A stretch of 30,334 nt of DNA from Lawsonibacter sp900766145. GTDB taxonomy: Bacteria > Bacillota > Clostridia > Oscillospirales > Oscillospiraceae. The DNA lies in NCBI RefSeq assembly GCF_030372275.1, contig NZ_JAUDDJ010000030.1, one strand, 5' to 3'. Of this stretch, positions 15,093 through 22,263 are shown piece by piece. A model generated the notes under the pieces. The model made no database searches. It saw only the letters and a program-made list of their open reading frames with translations, and had not been told where the DNA came from. Numbering within the stretch: the first letter of the stretch is position 1; every line of letters starts with the position of its first letter. The translations under genes and the position numbers were made by a program.

Positions 15093-17345
15093 ATGGCTAA
15101 GAAAAAAGCCCCCCAGGAGGGGAAAAAATTCGATAACCCCAACGTGATGGGGCTGCACGCCGAGGTGCTGGAGCAGCCCATCACCGAGACGCTGGAACTG
15201 AACTACATGCCCTACGCCATGAGCGTCATTGTCTCCCGGGCCATCCCGGAGATTGACGGCTTCAAGCCCTCCCACCGCAAGCTCCTGTACACCATGTACC
15301 AGATGAAGCTGCTGGGCGGGGCCCGCACCAAGAGCGCCAACGTGGTGGGGCAGACCATGAAATTAAATCCCCACGGCGATGCGGCCATCTACGATACCAT
15401 GGTCCGCCTCAGCCGGGGCTACGGGGCGCTGCTGCACCCCTTTGTGGACTCCAAGGGTAACTTCGGTAAGGTGTACTCCCGGGATATGGCCTGGGCGGCC
15501 AGCCGGTATACCGAGGTGCGCCTGGACGCCATCTGCGGCGAGTTGTTCCGGGACATCGACCAGGACACCGTGGACTTTGTGGACAACTACGACGGCAAGA
15601 TGAAGGAGCCCACCCTGCTGCCCACCACCTTCCCCAACGTACTGGTGAGCGCCAACCAGGGCATCGCCGTGGGCATGGCTAGCAATCTGTGCGGCTTTAA
15701 CCTGGGTGAGGTGTGCGACACCACCATCGCCTATCTCAAGGACCCGGAGTGCGACCTGATGGCTACTCTGAAAGGACCCGACCTGCCCACCGGCGGCGAG
15801 CTTATCTACGACGAGAAGGCCCTGGGGGAGATTTACCGCACCGGTCGGGGCTCCTTTAAGGTGCGCTCCAAGTGGCGCTATTTAAAGAGCGAAAATCTCA
15901 TCGAGATCTATGAGATCCCCTATTCCACTACCTCGGAAGCCATTATGGATAAGGTGGCCGAGCTTATCAAGGCGGGCAAGATCAAGGAAATTGCCGACAT
16001 GCGGGATGAGACCGACCTCTCCGGTTTGAAGCTGACCATTGACCTGAAGCGAGGCACTGACCCGGACAAGCTGATGGCTAAGCTGTTCCGCTCCACCCCC
16101 CTTATGGACTCCCAGTCCTGCAACTTCAACATCCTCATCGCTGGCATGCCCCGGGTGATGGGAGTGCGGGAAATTCTGGAGGAGTGGACCGCCTGGCGTA
16201 TGGACTGCGTGCGCCGCAGGGTGTACCATGAGATGAAGAAGAAGGAGGGTAAGCTGCACCTGCTGAAAGGTCTGCGGCGCATCCTGCTGGATATTGACCG
16301 GGCCATCGCCATCATCCGGGAGACGGAGGAGGACGCGGAGGTGGTGCCCAACCTGATGATCGGGTTTGGCATCGACCAGATCCAGGCCGAGTATGTGGCC
16401 GACATCCGCCTGCGCAACATCAATAAGGAGTATATCCTCAAGCGCACCCAGGAGGTGGAGGCTCTGGAGGGGGAGATTGCCGACCTCCAGGCCACGGTGA
16501 ACGATCCCAAGCGGATTCGGAAGATCATCACCAAAGAGCTCACCGAGGTGAAGAAAAAGTACGCCCAGCCCCGGCGCACCGACATTGTCTACGAGCATAT
16601 GCTGGAGGAGGAACCCCAGGAGGACGAGACCCCGGACTATCCCGTCAATCTGTTCCTGTCCCGGGAGGGGTATCTCAAAAAGATCACGCCCCAGTCTCTG
16701 CGCATGGCCAGTGACCAGAAGTATAAGGAGGGGGACGGTCCCTTCCTCCAGTGGGAGGCCACAAACCGGGACGAGCTGCTGGTGTTTACCGACAAGCAGC
16801 AGTGCTACAAGACCCGCCTGAGCGAGTTTGACGACAGCAAGGCCAGTGTGCTGGGCGACTACCTGCCCACCAAGCTGGCTATGGAGGCGGAGGAGAAGGT
16901 GCTGTGGGCCTGCATCCCCGGGGACTACTCCGGGCAGCTGCTGTTCTTCTTTGAAAACGGCAAGGTGGCCCGGGTGGAGCTGTCCGCCTATCAGACTCAG
17001 ACCCGGCGGAAAAAGCTCACCGGAGCCTATTCGGACAAGTCGCCCCTGGTGTCCGCCCTGCTGCTGCGGGAGGATCTGGAGATGGCGGTCTACTCCAGCG
17101 ACGGCCGGTGCATGATTTTCCACACCGCCGCCCTGGCCCCCAAGACTACCCGTACCACCCAGGGTGTCAATGTGATGGCCCTCAAGCCCAAGCGGGTGGT
17201 GACCAATGCCAAGCCTTTGGCAGACACCCCCATCGTCAATCTGTCCCGCTACCGGGCAAGAAGCCTGCCCATTGCCGGCGCCCTGCTGCGGGAGGAGGAC
17301 CGGGGAGAGACCCAGATGTCCCTGCTGGAGCCGGAAGAACAGTAA
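15093..17345 (+). CDS. parC: Type IIA topoisomerase subunit A (ParC/GyrA-like, divergent)
   Basis: A 750-residue DNA-cleaving subunit, partner of the ParE-like protein. The winged-helix core has YAMSVIVSRAIPEIDGFKPSHRKLLY and NPHGDAAIYDTMVR. The catalytic tyrosine is Y139 in ASRYTEVRL. A long coiled-coil tower and a short C-terminal beta-pinwheel region follow; the GyrA box is not intact (TQTRRKKLTGAY near 630 is the nearest stretch), arguing for a topoisomerase IV-like rather than a gyrase role. The residue matching E. coli GyrA Ser83 is alanine (A97), while Asp87 is kept (D101). AAAGGA lies 8 nt before the ATG, and the diguanylate cyclase stop is 20 nt upstream. Confidence 0.85.
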   Translation: MAKKKAPQEGKKFDNPNVMGLHAEVLEQPITETLELNYMPYAMSVIVSRAIPEIDGFKPSHRKLLYTMYQMKLLGGARTKSANVVGQTMKLNPHGDAAIYDTMVRLSRGYGALLHPFVDSKGNFGKVYSRDMAWAASRYTEVRLDAICGELFRDIDQDTVDFVDNYDGKMKEPTLLPTTFPNVLVSANQGIAVGMASNLCGFNLGEVCDTTIAYLKDPECDLMATLKGPDLPTGGELIYDEKALGEIYRTGRGSFKVRSKWRYLKSENLIEIYEIPYSTTSEAIMDKVAELIKAGKIKEIADMRDETDLSGLKLTIDLKRGTDPDKLMAKLFRSTPLMDSQSCNFNILIAGMPRVMGVREILEEWTAWRMDCVRRRVYHEMKKKEGKLHLLKGLRRILLDIDRAIAIIRETEEDAEVVPNLMIGFGIDQIQAEYVADIRLRNINKEYILKRTQEVEALEGEIADLQATVNDPKRIRKIITKELTEVKKKYAQPRRTDIVYEHMLEEEPQEDETPDYPVNLFLSREGYLKKITPQSLRMASDQKYKEGDGPFLQWEATNRDELLVFTDKQQCYKTRLSEFDDSKASVLGDYLPTKLAMEAEEKVLWACIPGDYSGQLLFFFENGKVARVELSAYQTQTRRKKLTGAYSDKSPLVSALLLREDLEMAVYSSDGRCMIFHTAALAPKTTRTTQGVNVMALKPKRVVTNAKPLADTPIVNLSRYRARSLPIAGALLREEDRGETQMSLLEPEEQ

Positions 17346-17400
17346 GTAGTATTCATTGTGTTGTTTTGTGTGATTGTGAGAAGGTATAAGGAGGTTTTCT

Positions 17401-18273
17401 ATGAGTAAAGTTACGGTAAAAAAGACGGCAGAGGCCTATTTTTGGATCACCTTTGGCTCCATTCTGTATGCCATCGGCTTTGACTGGTTCTATACGCCCA
17501 ACGCCATCGGTTTTGGCGGCATTACCGGTGTGGGCCAGGTGGTCAATGCCTATCTGCCCGTGATCCCCATCGGTATTTTTGTACTGGTCATCAACATCCC
17601 CCTGTTCGTGCTGGGCTGGAAGTATATCGGCGGCCACCTGCTGGTTACCTCACTGTATTCCATGGCCCTGTCCTCGGTGGCGGTGGACGTGATCGACTGG
17701 ATGTTTGATTTTGCCCCCATGGACCGGATGCTGGCCGCCATCTGCGGCGGCGCGGTGATCGGTCTTGCTCTGGGCATCATCTTTGCCAAAGGAGCCACTA
17801 CCGGCGGCACCGACCTGATCGCCCGATTGGTGAAGCTGAAGCTGCCGTGGGCGCCCATGGGCAAGCTGCTGCTGGTCATTGACCTGGCAGTCATCGTATT
17901 GGTAGCCGTTGCCTTCGGTGATGTGACCGCCGCTCTGTACGGCGTGATCGCCCAGGTGGTGTCCGCCTACGTGACCGACGCGGTGCTCTACGGTATGGAT
18001 ACCGCCAAGGTGGCCTATATCATCAGCGACCGGGCCCAGGCCATTTCGGACGTGATCGTGCGGGATCTGGATCGTGGTGTGACGGTGCTGCGGGGCGAGG
18101 GCGCCTACTCTGGTTCGGAGAAGCGGGTGCTCATGTGTGCCTTTAAGCAGAAGGAAATCGTCTCCCTGAAAGAGATGATCTTTGACATTGATAAAAACGC
18201 CTTTATTATTGTATGCAACGCCCACGAGGTGACGGGTAACGGCTTTAAGACCTATCACAAGGACGCGGTATAA
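17401..18273 (+). CDS. YitT-family membrane protein (DUF161/DUF2179)
   Basis: A 290-residue membrane protein of the YitT family. About five or six hydrophobic segments cover residues 12-200, with the family stretch Y-T-P-N-A-I-G-F-G-G-I-T-G near 31-43 and FAKGATTGGTDLIARL near 128-143. The last 80 residues form the soluble DUF2179 domain: VIVRDLDRGVTVLRGEGAYSG, then CAFKQKEIVSLKE and FIIVCNAHEVTGNGF. The biochemical role of the family is not established. An ideal AAGGAGG lies 6 nt before the ATG. It follows the parC-like gene by 55 nt without a visible terminator, so it may be read from that operon. Confidence 0.88.
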   Translation: MSKVTVKKTAEAYFWITFGSILYAIGFDWFYTPNAIGFGGITGVGQVVNAYLPVIPIGIFVLVINIPLFVLGWKYIGGHLLVTSLYSMALSSVAVDVIDWMFDFAPMDRMLAAICGGAVIGLALGIIFAKGATTGGTDLIARLVKLKLPWAPMGKLLLVIDLAVIVLVAVAFGDVTAALYGVIAQVVSAYVTDAVLYGMDTAKVAYIISDRAQAISDVIVRDLDRGVTVLRGEGAYSGSEKRVLMCAFKQKEIVSLKEMIFDIDKNAFIIVCNAHEVTGNGFKTYHKDAV

Positions 18274-18311
18274 AGACAGCAGGGGTAGTTCCCCAGAAAG
18301 GAGCAGCAAGT

Positions 18312-18902
18312 ATGGCGGACCTGGAACGAGTAAGAAAAAATCTGGAGGAGCGGGGTTTTCGTACCAGCTATTTTGCCACCGCCCAGGAGGCGGCGGACTA
18401 TCTGAATGCCCAGATCGATGGAGTGAGCGTGGGCATCGGCGGCTCCATGACCATTCAGGCCATGGGCCTGTCTGACCGCCTGTCCCAGCACAATGAGGTG
18501 ATCTGGCACTGGGAGGGAGGCGAGCTGCGCCGGGCTATGCTGGCCGACGTGTATCTTACCTCGGTGAACGGTCTGGCAGAGACGGGCGAGATCGTCAACA
18601 TCGACGGCAACTGCAACCGGGTCGCCGCCTCCATGTTCGGCCCCAAGCGGGTGTACTATGTGGTGGGCATCAACAAGATTGCTCCTGATTTTGAAAAGGC
18701 CCTGTGGCGGGCCCGGAATGTGGCCGCCCCCAAGAATGCCCAGCGCCTGGGAAAGAAAACCCCCTGCGCCGTCAAGGCGGACCGCTGCTATGACTGCAAG
18801 AGCCCGGAGCGTATCTGCCGGGGCCTGAGCGTTCTGTGGAGAAAGCCCACCGGCTTTGAACAGGCGGAAGTGGTGCTGATCGGAGAAGAATTGGGCATGT
18901 AA
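18312..18902 (+). CDS. LUD-domain protein (LutC/YkgG-like)
   Basis: A 196-residue protein filled by one LUD (DUF162) domain, a family that includes lactate-utilisation subunits LutB and LutC. Visible features are GVSVGIGGSMTIQAMGL (about 36-52), VYLTSVNGLAETGEIVNIDGNCNRVAAS (about 78-105) and GPKRVYYVVGINKI. A cysteine group near 156-167 (C-Y-D-C and a third C in the ERIC stretch) may bind metal or a cluster. No LutA or LutB gene is adjacent, so a lactate role is not supported here. AAAGGAG lies 8 nt before the ATG, 38 nt after the yitT-like stop, and the lipoprotein gene follows after 32 nt: a likely co-transcribed group. Confidence 0.85.
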   Translation: MADLERVRKNLEERGFRTSYFATAQEAADYLNAQIDGVSVGIGGSMTIQAMGLSDRLSQHNEVIWHWEGGELRRAMLADVYLTSVNGLAETGEIVNIDGNCNRVAASMFGPKRVYYVVGINKIAPDFEKALWRARNVAAPKNAQRLGKKTPCAVKADRCYDCKSPERICRGLSVLWRKPTGFEQAEVVLIGEELGM

Positions 18903-18934
18903 CCGCCTGGAGCGGATGAGAGGAGGAGTCCCGA

Positions 18935-20005
18935 ATGAGAAAGATAATGTGCGCTGTTATGGCTGCCCTGATGCTGCTGAGCACCGGGTGTGCTTCCATG
19001 CTCAACCGGGACTACTCCTCAGTTGCTCCTCACAGTGCTACGCCCACCGCGGAGGGAGACTCCAACACCATCCGGGTGGAGAACTACCAGGAGCTGGTCA
19101 ACGCCCTGATTTATCTGGTCAATCAGGGCGAAGAGAGCGGCTCCATCCGCTATTCCGGCGAAGAGGCGGACTTTAAAAAGCTGATGGACGAAGCATGCCT
19201 GGAGGTGAAACAGGAGGACCCTCTGGGAAACTATGCGGTGGATTATATCAAGTACAGCGTCACCTCCATTGTAGGCAGCTATGAGGCCGACGTGCAGATC
19301 ACCTACCGCCGCACCCGGGAACAGGTGGCCTCCATTGTGGACGCCACTGGCGCCGCTGCCATCCGCAGTGAGCTCAGCCGGGCCCTGTCTTCCTTCTCCA
19401 GTGAGGTCGTTCTGCGCATCAGCTACTTTGAGGAGGATGAGAATTACATCCATCAGCTGGTGCGGCAGGCCTATCTCTCCAATCCGGCCACGGCCCTGGA
19501 CTTCCCCGAGGCCGAGGTGGCTATGTACCCGGAAAGCGGCCAGCAGCGGATCGTGGAAGTGACCCTGACCTACCACCAGCCCCTTCAGACACTGGAGAGC
19601 CGGCGCAATTCCCTCTCTCGGGAAGCGGAGCGAATTTGCCAGCCTCTGGCAGAGTCCAGCAGCATAAGAGGGAAATTGGACGGGATCACCCAGGCGCTGC
19701 AATCTATGGGAGCATATTCTGCTCAGGGGGGAAGCACTGCCTATGACGCGCTGCTCAACGACGGCGGCGACAGCCAGGGTGTGGCACTGGCCTTCAGTCT
19801 GCTTTGCCGTCAGGTGGGTATCACCTGTTCGGTGGTTGACGGACAGAAGGATGGGCAGAGCCACTTCTGGAATGTGGTGCAGACCGCCGCAGGCTACCGC
19901 CATGTAGACCTGAGCCGGAGCGGGAGTGTGACCTATGATGTGGATCAGACCATGACTAAACAGGGCTATGTCTGGGACACCCAGCAGGTCCCTGCATGCA
20001 GCTGA
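18935..20005 (+). CDS. Lipoprotein with transglutaminase-like domain lacking the catalytic cysteine
   Basis: A 356-residue exported lipoprotein: a signal peptide with lipobox LSTGC (lipidated C19), a low-complexity linker to about residue 40, a middle region without a family I recognise, and a C-terminal transglutaminase/protease-like fold from about 263. In that fold the usual nucleophile cysteine is replaced by serine (S280 in GGDSQGVALAFSLLC), while the histidine (H310 in SHFWNVV) and aspartate (D325 in HVDLS) remain. It is either a binding module or a serine variant; function is unknown. GAGGAGGAG lies 6 nt before the ATG. It is last in a run of three plus-strand genes (yitT-like, LUD, this). 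Confidence 0.75.
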   Translation: MRKIMCAVMAALMLLSTGCASMLNRDYSSVAPHSATPTAEGDSNTIRVENYQELVNALIYLVNQGEESGSIRYSGEEADFKKLMDEACLEVKQEDPLGNYAVDYIKYSVTSIVGSYEADVQITYRRTREQVASIVDATGAAAIRSELSRALSSFSSEVVLRISYFEEDENYIHQLVRQAYLSNPATALDFPEAEVAMYPESGQQRIVEVTLTYHQPLQTLESRRNSLSREAERICQPLAESSSIRGKLDGITQALQSMGAYSAQGGSTAYDALLNDGGDSQGVALAFSLLCRQVGITCSVVDGQKDGQSHFWNVVQTAAGYRHVDLSRSGSVTYDVDQTMTKQGYVWDTQQVPACS

Positions 20006-20046
20006 GTCGACGCTGAAAATAATTTTAAAAGTTTTGGAGAAAACAG

Positions 20047-20074
20047 TTGACATCGGTAAAAATTCTGGTATAAT
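20047..20074 (+). promoter_or_regulatory. Consensus promoter of the tRNA-Gly pair
   Basis: TTGACA (20047-20052) and TATAAT (20069-20074), both perfect, with 16-bp spacing. The first tRNA begins 14 nt after the -10 box. Confidence 0.88.
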
Positions 20075-20088
20075 ACCGATTGTCGCTT

Positions 20089-20164
20089 GCGAGTGTAGCT
20101 CATCTGGTAGAGCGCCACCTTGCCAAGGTGGAGGTAGCGAGTTCGAGCCTCGTCACTCGCTCCA
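20089..20164 (+). tRNA. tRNA-Gly (GCC), first copy
   Basis: A complete 76-nt cloverleaf. The acceptor stem GCGAGTG pairs with CACTCGC, the D arm has GTAGAGC, the anticodon stem CCACC/GGTGG holds the loop TTGCCAA with anticodon GCC, and the T arm has GTTCGAG. The discriminator is T and CCA is encoded. Confidence 0.97.
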
Positions 20165-20179
20165 AGTACAATTATAAAA

Positions 20180-20212
20180 TAAGATGTACCCAACGGTACA
20201 TCTTATATTTTG
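20180..20212 (+). terminator. Hairpin between the two tRNA-Gly genes
   Basis: An 11-bp perfect stem (20180-20190 with 20195-20205, loop CAAC) is followed by TATTTTG. It is a terminator-like structure, or a processing signal, placed between the two tRNAs. I see no separate promoter for the second tRNA after it. Confidence 0.6.
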
Positions 20213-20287
20213 CGAGTGTAGCTCATCTGGTAGAGCGCCACCTTGCCAAGGTGGAGGTAGCGAGTTCGAGCCTCGTCACTCGCTCCA
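20212..20287 (+). tRNA. tRNA-Gly (GCC), second copy
   Basis: Identical base for base to the copy at 20089-20164, including the encoded CCA. The pair is a recent or gene-converted tandem duplication with a 123-bp period. Confidence 0.97.
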
Positions 20288-20324
20288 AAAAGAAGGACAC
20301 GACGTGAGTCGTGTCCTTCTTTTT
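20287..20324. terminator. Bidirectional terminator after the tRNA pair and the ferredoxin gene
   Basis: A perfect 17-bp stem (20287-20303 with 20308-20324, loop GTGA) with five A on the left and five T on the right, so it works in both directions: it ends the tRNA transcript on the plus strand and can end the ferredoxin transcript on the minus strand. Confidence 0.9.
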
Positions 20325-20401
20325 GGGTTTGGCCGCCTTGCGCGCGGGTTTTTCCTCTGGAGTAGCCCAAAACACAGCGGCACTTCCGGTTTTTTGCCGG
20401 T

Positions 20402-20587
20402 TTACTCGCTGATCTCAATGGCCTGAACAGGGCAGCTCTCTGCAGCCTCCTGGGCAGGCGCCTCCTGCTCAGGGAAGATCTCGTCCCGGGCGGCGGCCAC
20501 GCCTTCCTCGGTCATCAGAAAGACGTTGCCGCACATGTTGACGCACAGGCCGCAGCCGATGCAGTTGTCGTTGACATGGACCGTCAA
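20402..20587 (-). CDS. Single-cluster [4Fe-4S] ferredoxin
   Basis: A 61-residue electron carrier. Cluster ligands are C9, C12 and C15 in CIGCGLC plus C52 in SCPVQAI. C19 is an extra cysteine where two-cluster ferredoxins have one; the second cluster motif is absent and is replaced by an acidic, alanine-rich linker (about 28-50). The start is TTG, with AAAGGAGG 9 nt upstream; the ATG that follows that site more closely is in another frame. It is a lone minus-strand gene between the tRNA pair and the str operon. I could not identify its promoter with confidence. Confidence 0.9.
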   Translation of the reverse strand: MTVHVNDNCIGCGLCVNMCGNVFLMTEEGVAAARDEIFPEQEAPAQEAAESCPVQAIEISE

Positions 20588-20699
20588 AACACATACCTCC
20601 TTTCCCTGTTTGAGCTAGTATCTCCCTATCTCCCGTCCTCATACAGGAGAACTGGGGAAAATAGACAGAACAAGCGGAAAATTTAGAGAAAATCTGTGC

Positions 20700-20728
20700 T
20701 TGACGAGACCTTGACAACATGGTATAAT
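20700..20728 (+). promoter_or_regulatory. Promoter of the str operon
   Basis: TTGACG (20700-20705) and a perfect TATAAT (20723-20728), 17 bp apart. The leader to the L7Ae-like gene is about 75 nt. Confidence 0.85.
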
Positions 20729-20764
20729 TCCAAATTGCGGTGGTAGGGGCAATCTGCCCTTTTA

Positions 20765-20790
20765 CCCGATGAAACGCCCCCGGCATCGGG
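20765..20790 (+). promoter_or_regulatory. Leader hairpin before the L7Ae-like gene
   Basis: CCCGATG (20765-20771) pairs perfectly with CATCGGG (20784-20790). An alternative pairing of C and G tracts (20777-20781 with 20788-20792) reaches to the edge of the purine-rich ribosome site GGAGAGGAGGG. The two folds exclude each other, so the leader could act as a translational switch; this is inference. Confidence 0.4.
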
Positions 20791-20810
20791 GGAGAGGAGG
20801 GCACCGAATT

Positions 20811-21050
20811 ATGATCGAGCAGCTTAAGCAGGAAAACAAGGTGGTGGGCGCCAAGCAGACCCGCCGAGCCTTGAAGGACCGCCGGGCCAAGCGTGTGTAT
20901 ATGGCCCAGGACGCAGACCCCCGTATTCTCCAGCCTCTGGTACAGGAGGCGGTACGCCAGCAGGTGCCGCTGGAGCAGGTGAGCACCATGAAGGCGCTGG
21001 GAGAGGCCTGCGGGATCGCTGTGGGTGCGGCCATTGCCGCCCTGGTGTGA
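20811..21050 (+). CDS. L7Ae-like ribosomal/kink-turn RNA-binding protein (YbxF-like)
   Basis: A 79-residue protein of the L7Ae/L30e fold. Visible family blocks are NKVVGAKQTRRAL at the N-terminus, VYMAQDADPR in the middle, and VSTMKALGEACGIAVGAAIAAL at the end. Relatives such as Bacillus YbxF and YlxQ bind kink-turn RNA. Its place just before rpsL is the same as that of ybxF in Bacillus. The ATG at 20811 is chosen over an in-frame ATG at 20769 because GAGGAGGG lies 9 nt upstream and the earlier one falls in the leader hairpin. Confidence 0.87.
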   Translation: MIEQLKQENKVVGAKQTRRALKDRRAKRVYMAQDADPRILQPLVQEAVRQQVPLEQVSTMKALGEACGIAVGAAIAALV

Positions 21051-21076
21051 TCAAAAAACTTTTTTGGTTTTAGCAG

Positions 21077-21128
21077 AATAAGGTTCCCCTTATTTTGTTA
21101 AAATAAATACCATGTCCCACAAGGGACA
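21077..21128 (+). promoter_or_regulatory. Two small hairpins before rpsL
   Basis: AATAAGG/CCTTATT (21077-21083 with 21088-21094) and TGTCCC/GGGACA (21113-21118 with 21123-21128) lie in the spacer. The first has only a short T tract and looks like a weak attenuator; the second is just before the ribosome site. Function unproven. Confidence 0.4.
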
Positions 21129-21151
21129 GATCTCAGGAAAGGAGGAAAATC

Positions 21152-21577
21152 ATGCCTACTTTTAATCAGCTGGTTCGCAAGGGCCGCGAGCAGGTGACCT
21201 ATAAGTCCACTTCTCCCGCCCTCCAGCACGGCCTGAACACCCTGAAGAATCGCCAGACCGATCTGCCTTCTCCCCAGAAGAGAGGTGTCTGCACCGCCGT
21301 TCGTACTTCCACTCCTAAGAAGCCGAACTCCGCTCTGCGTAAGATCGCCCGTGTGCGTCTGACCAACGGCTACGAGGTCACCGCTTATATCCCTGGCGTA
21401 GGTCACAACCTGCAGGAGCACTCCGTGGTTATGATCCGCGGCGGCCGTGTTAAGGACCTGCCCGGTGTGCGTTACCACATCATCCGCGGCACTCTGGATA
21501 CCCAGGGCGTCAACGGCCGTATGCAGGCCCGTTCCAAGTACGGTGCCAAGCGTCCCAAGGCCGGTAAGAAGAAGTAA
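21152..21577 (+). CDS. rpsL: 30S ribosomal protein S12
   Basis: A 141-residue protein of the ribosomal decoding centre. It begins MPTFNQLVRKGR and has the conserved loop TSTPKKPNSALRK, GHNLQEHSVVMIRGGRVKDLPGVRY and a basic tail. The lysine at the classical streptomycin-resistance position in PKKPNSALRK is the sensitive form. AAAGGAGG precedes the ATG. First of the four classical str operon genes. Codon use is strongly biased, as expected for high expression. Confidence 0.98.
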   Translation: MPTFNQLVRKGREQVTYKSTSPALQHGLNTLKNRQTDLPSPQKRGVCTAVRTSTPKKPNSALRKIARVRLTNGYEVTAYIPGVGHNLQEHSVVMIRGGRVKDLPGVRYHIIRGTLDTQGVNGRMQARSKYGAKRPKAGKKK

Positions 21578-21598
21578 TCCAAACCGGATACTTCCCCT

Positions 21599-21662
21599 GT
21601 CAGTCCTAAGAGGCTGACCACTGAGATTGCATTGTGCGTTTGCGCAAGGCAAGCTGCCTTGC
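21599..21662 (+). promoter_or_regulatory. Structured rpsL-rpsG intercistronic segment
   Basis: The 197-nt gap holds a hairpin at 21599-21618 (8 bp with one bulged T) and a perfect 8-bp hairpin at 21644-21662. In E. coli, S7 represses translation by binding the S12-S7 gap; this longer gap could play that role, but I cannot match it to the 16S S7 site by eye. Confidence 0.4.
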
Positions 21663-21774
21663 CGAGCGTTTACCTATATATATGGGAAAACCTCGGACAG
21701 GCATTACACGGATTGCAAGAAAGCAGTTCGAGTACCTATGATTTCTATATTATTATAAGAAGGAGGGAAGCAAA

Positions 21775-22245
21775 GTGCCCAGAAGAGGAAATGTACCCAA
21801 GCGGGAGGTTCTGCCCGATCCGCTGTATAACTCCGTTTTGGTTACCAAGCTTACCAACAGCATCATGCTGGATGGCAAGAAGGGCGTGGCTCAGAAGGTG
21901 GTCTACGGTGCCTTCGATATCATCAAGGAGAAGACCGGTAAGGAGCCCATGGAGGTTTACACCCAGGCTCTGGAGAACATCATGCCCTCCCTGGAGGTCA
22001 AGGCCCGCCGTGTGGGCGGCGCTACCTACCAGGTGCCTATCGAAGTTCGTCCCGAGCGCCGTCAGACCCTGGGTCTGCGCTGGCTGACCAGCTATGCCCG
22101 CAGCCGCGGTGAGAAGACCATGAAGGAGCGTCTGGCCGGCGAGATCATGGATGCTGCCAACAACCTTGGCGGCGCCGTGAAGAAGCGTGAGGACACTCAC
22201 AAGATGGCCGAGTCCAACAAGGCCTTCGCTCACTATCGCTGGTAA
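21775..22245 (+). CDS. rpsG: 30S ribosomal protein S7
   Basis: A 156-residue primary 16S-binding protein that organises the head of the small subunit. It starts MPRRGNVPKREVLPDPLY and has RRVGGATYQVPIEVRPERR and the typical end DTHKMAESNKAFAHYRW, full length for the family. The start codon is GTG, with AAGGAGGG 7 nt upstream. fusA follows after 18 nt. Confidence 0.98.
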   Translation: MPRRGNVPKREVLPDPLYNSVLVTKLTNSIMLDGKKGVAQKVVYGAFDIIKEKTGKEPMEVYTQALENIMPSLEVKARRVGGATYQVPIEVRPERRQTLGLRWLTSYARSRGEKTMKERLAGEIMDAANNLGGAVKKREDTHKMAESNKAFAHYRW

Positions 22246-22263
22246 TTTAGAAGGAGACAAAGT

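Noticed and set aside
15882..17123. 413-codon minus-strand open frame
   Set aside because: Antisense shadow of the parC-like gene.
17361..17390. Promoter TTGTTT-18-TATAAG before the yitT-like gene
   Set aside because: The -10 box overlaps the ribosome site AAGGAGG, so the transcript would start after it; not credible for a gene with a clear Shine-Dalgarno.
20469..20804. Minus-strand open frame using the ATG nearest the ferredoxin ribosome site
   Set aside because: It is out of frame with the cysteine motif; the TTG start at 20587 gives a complete ferredoxin with 9-nt spacing.
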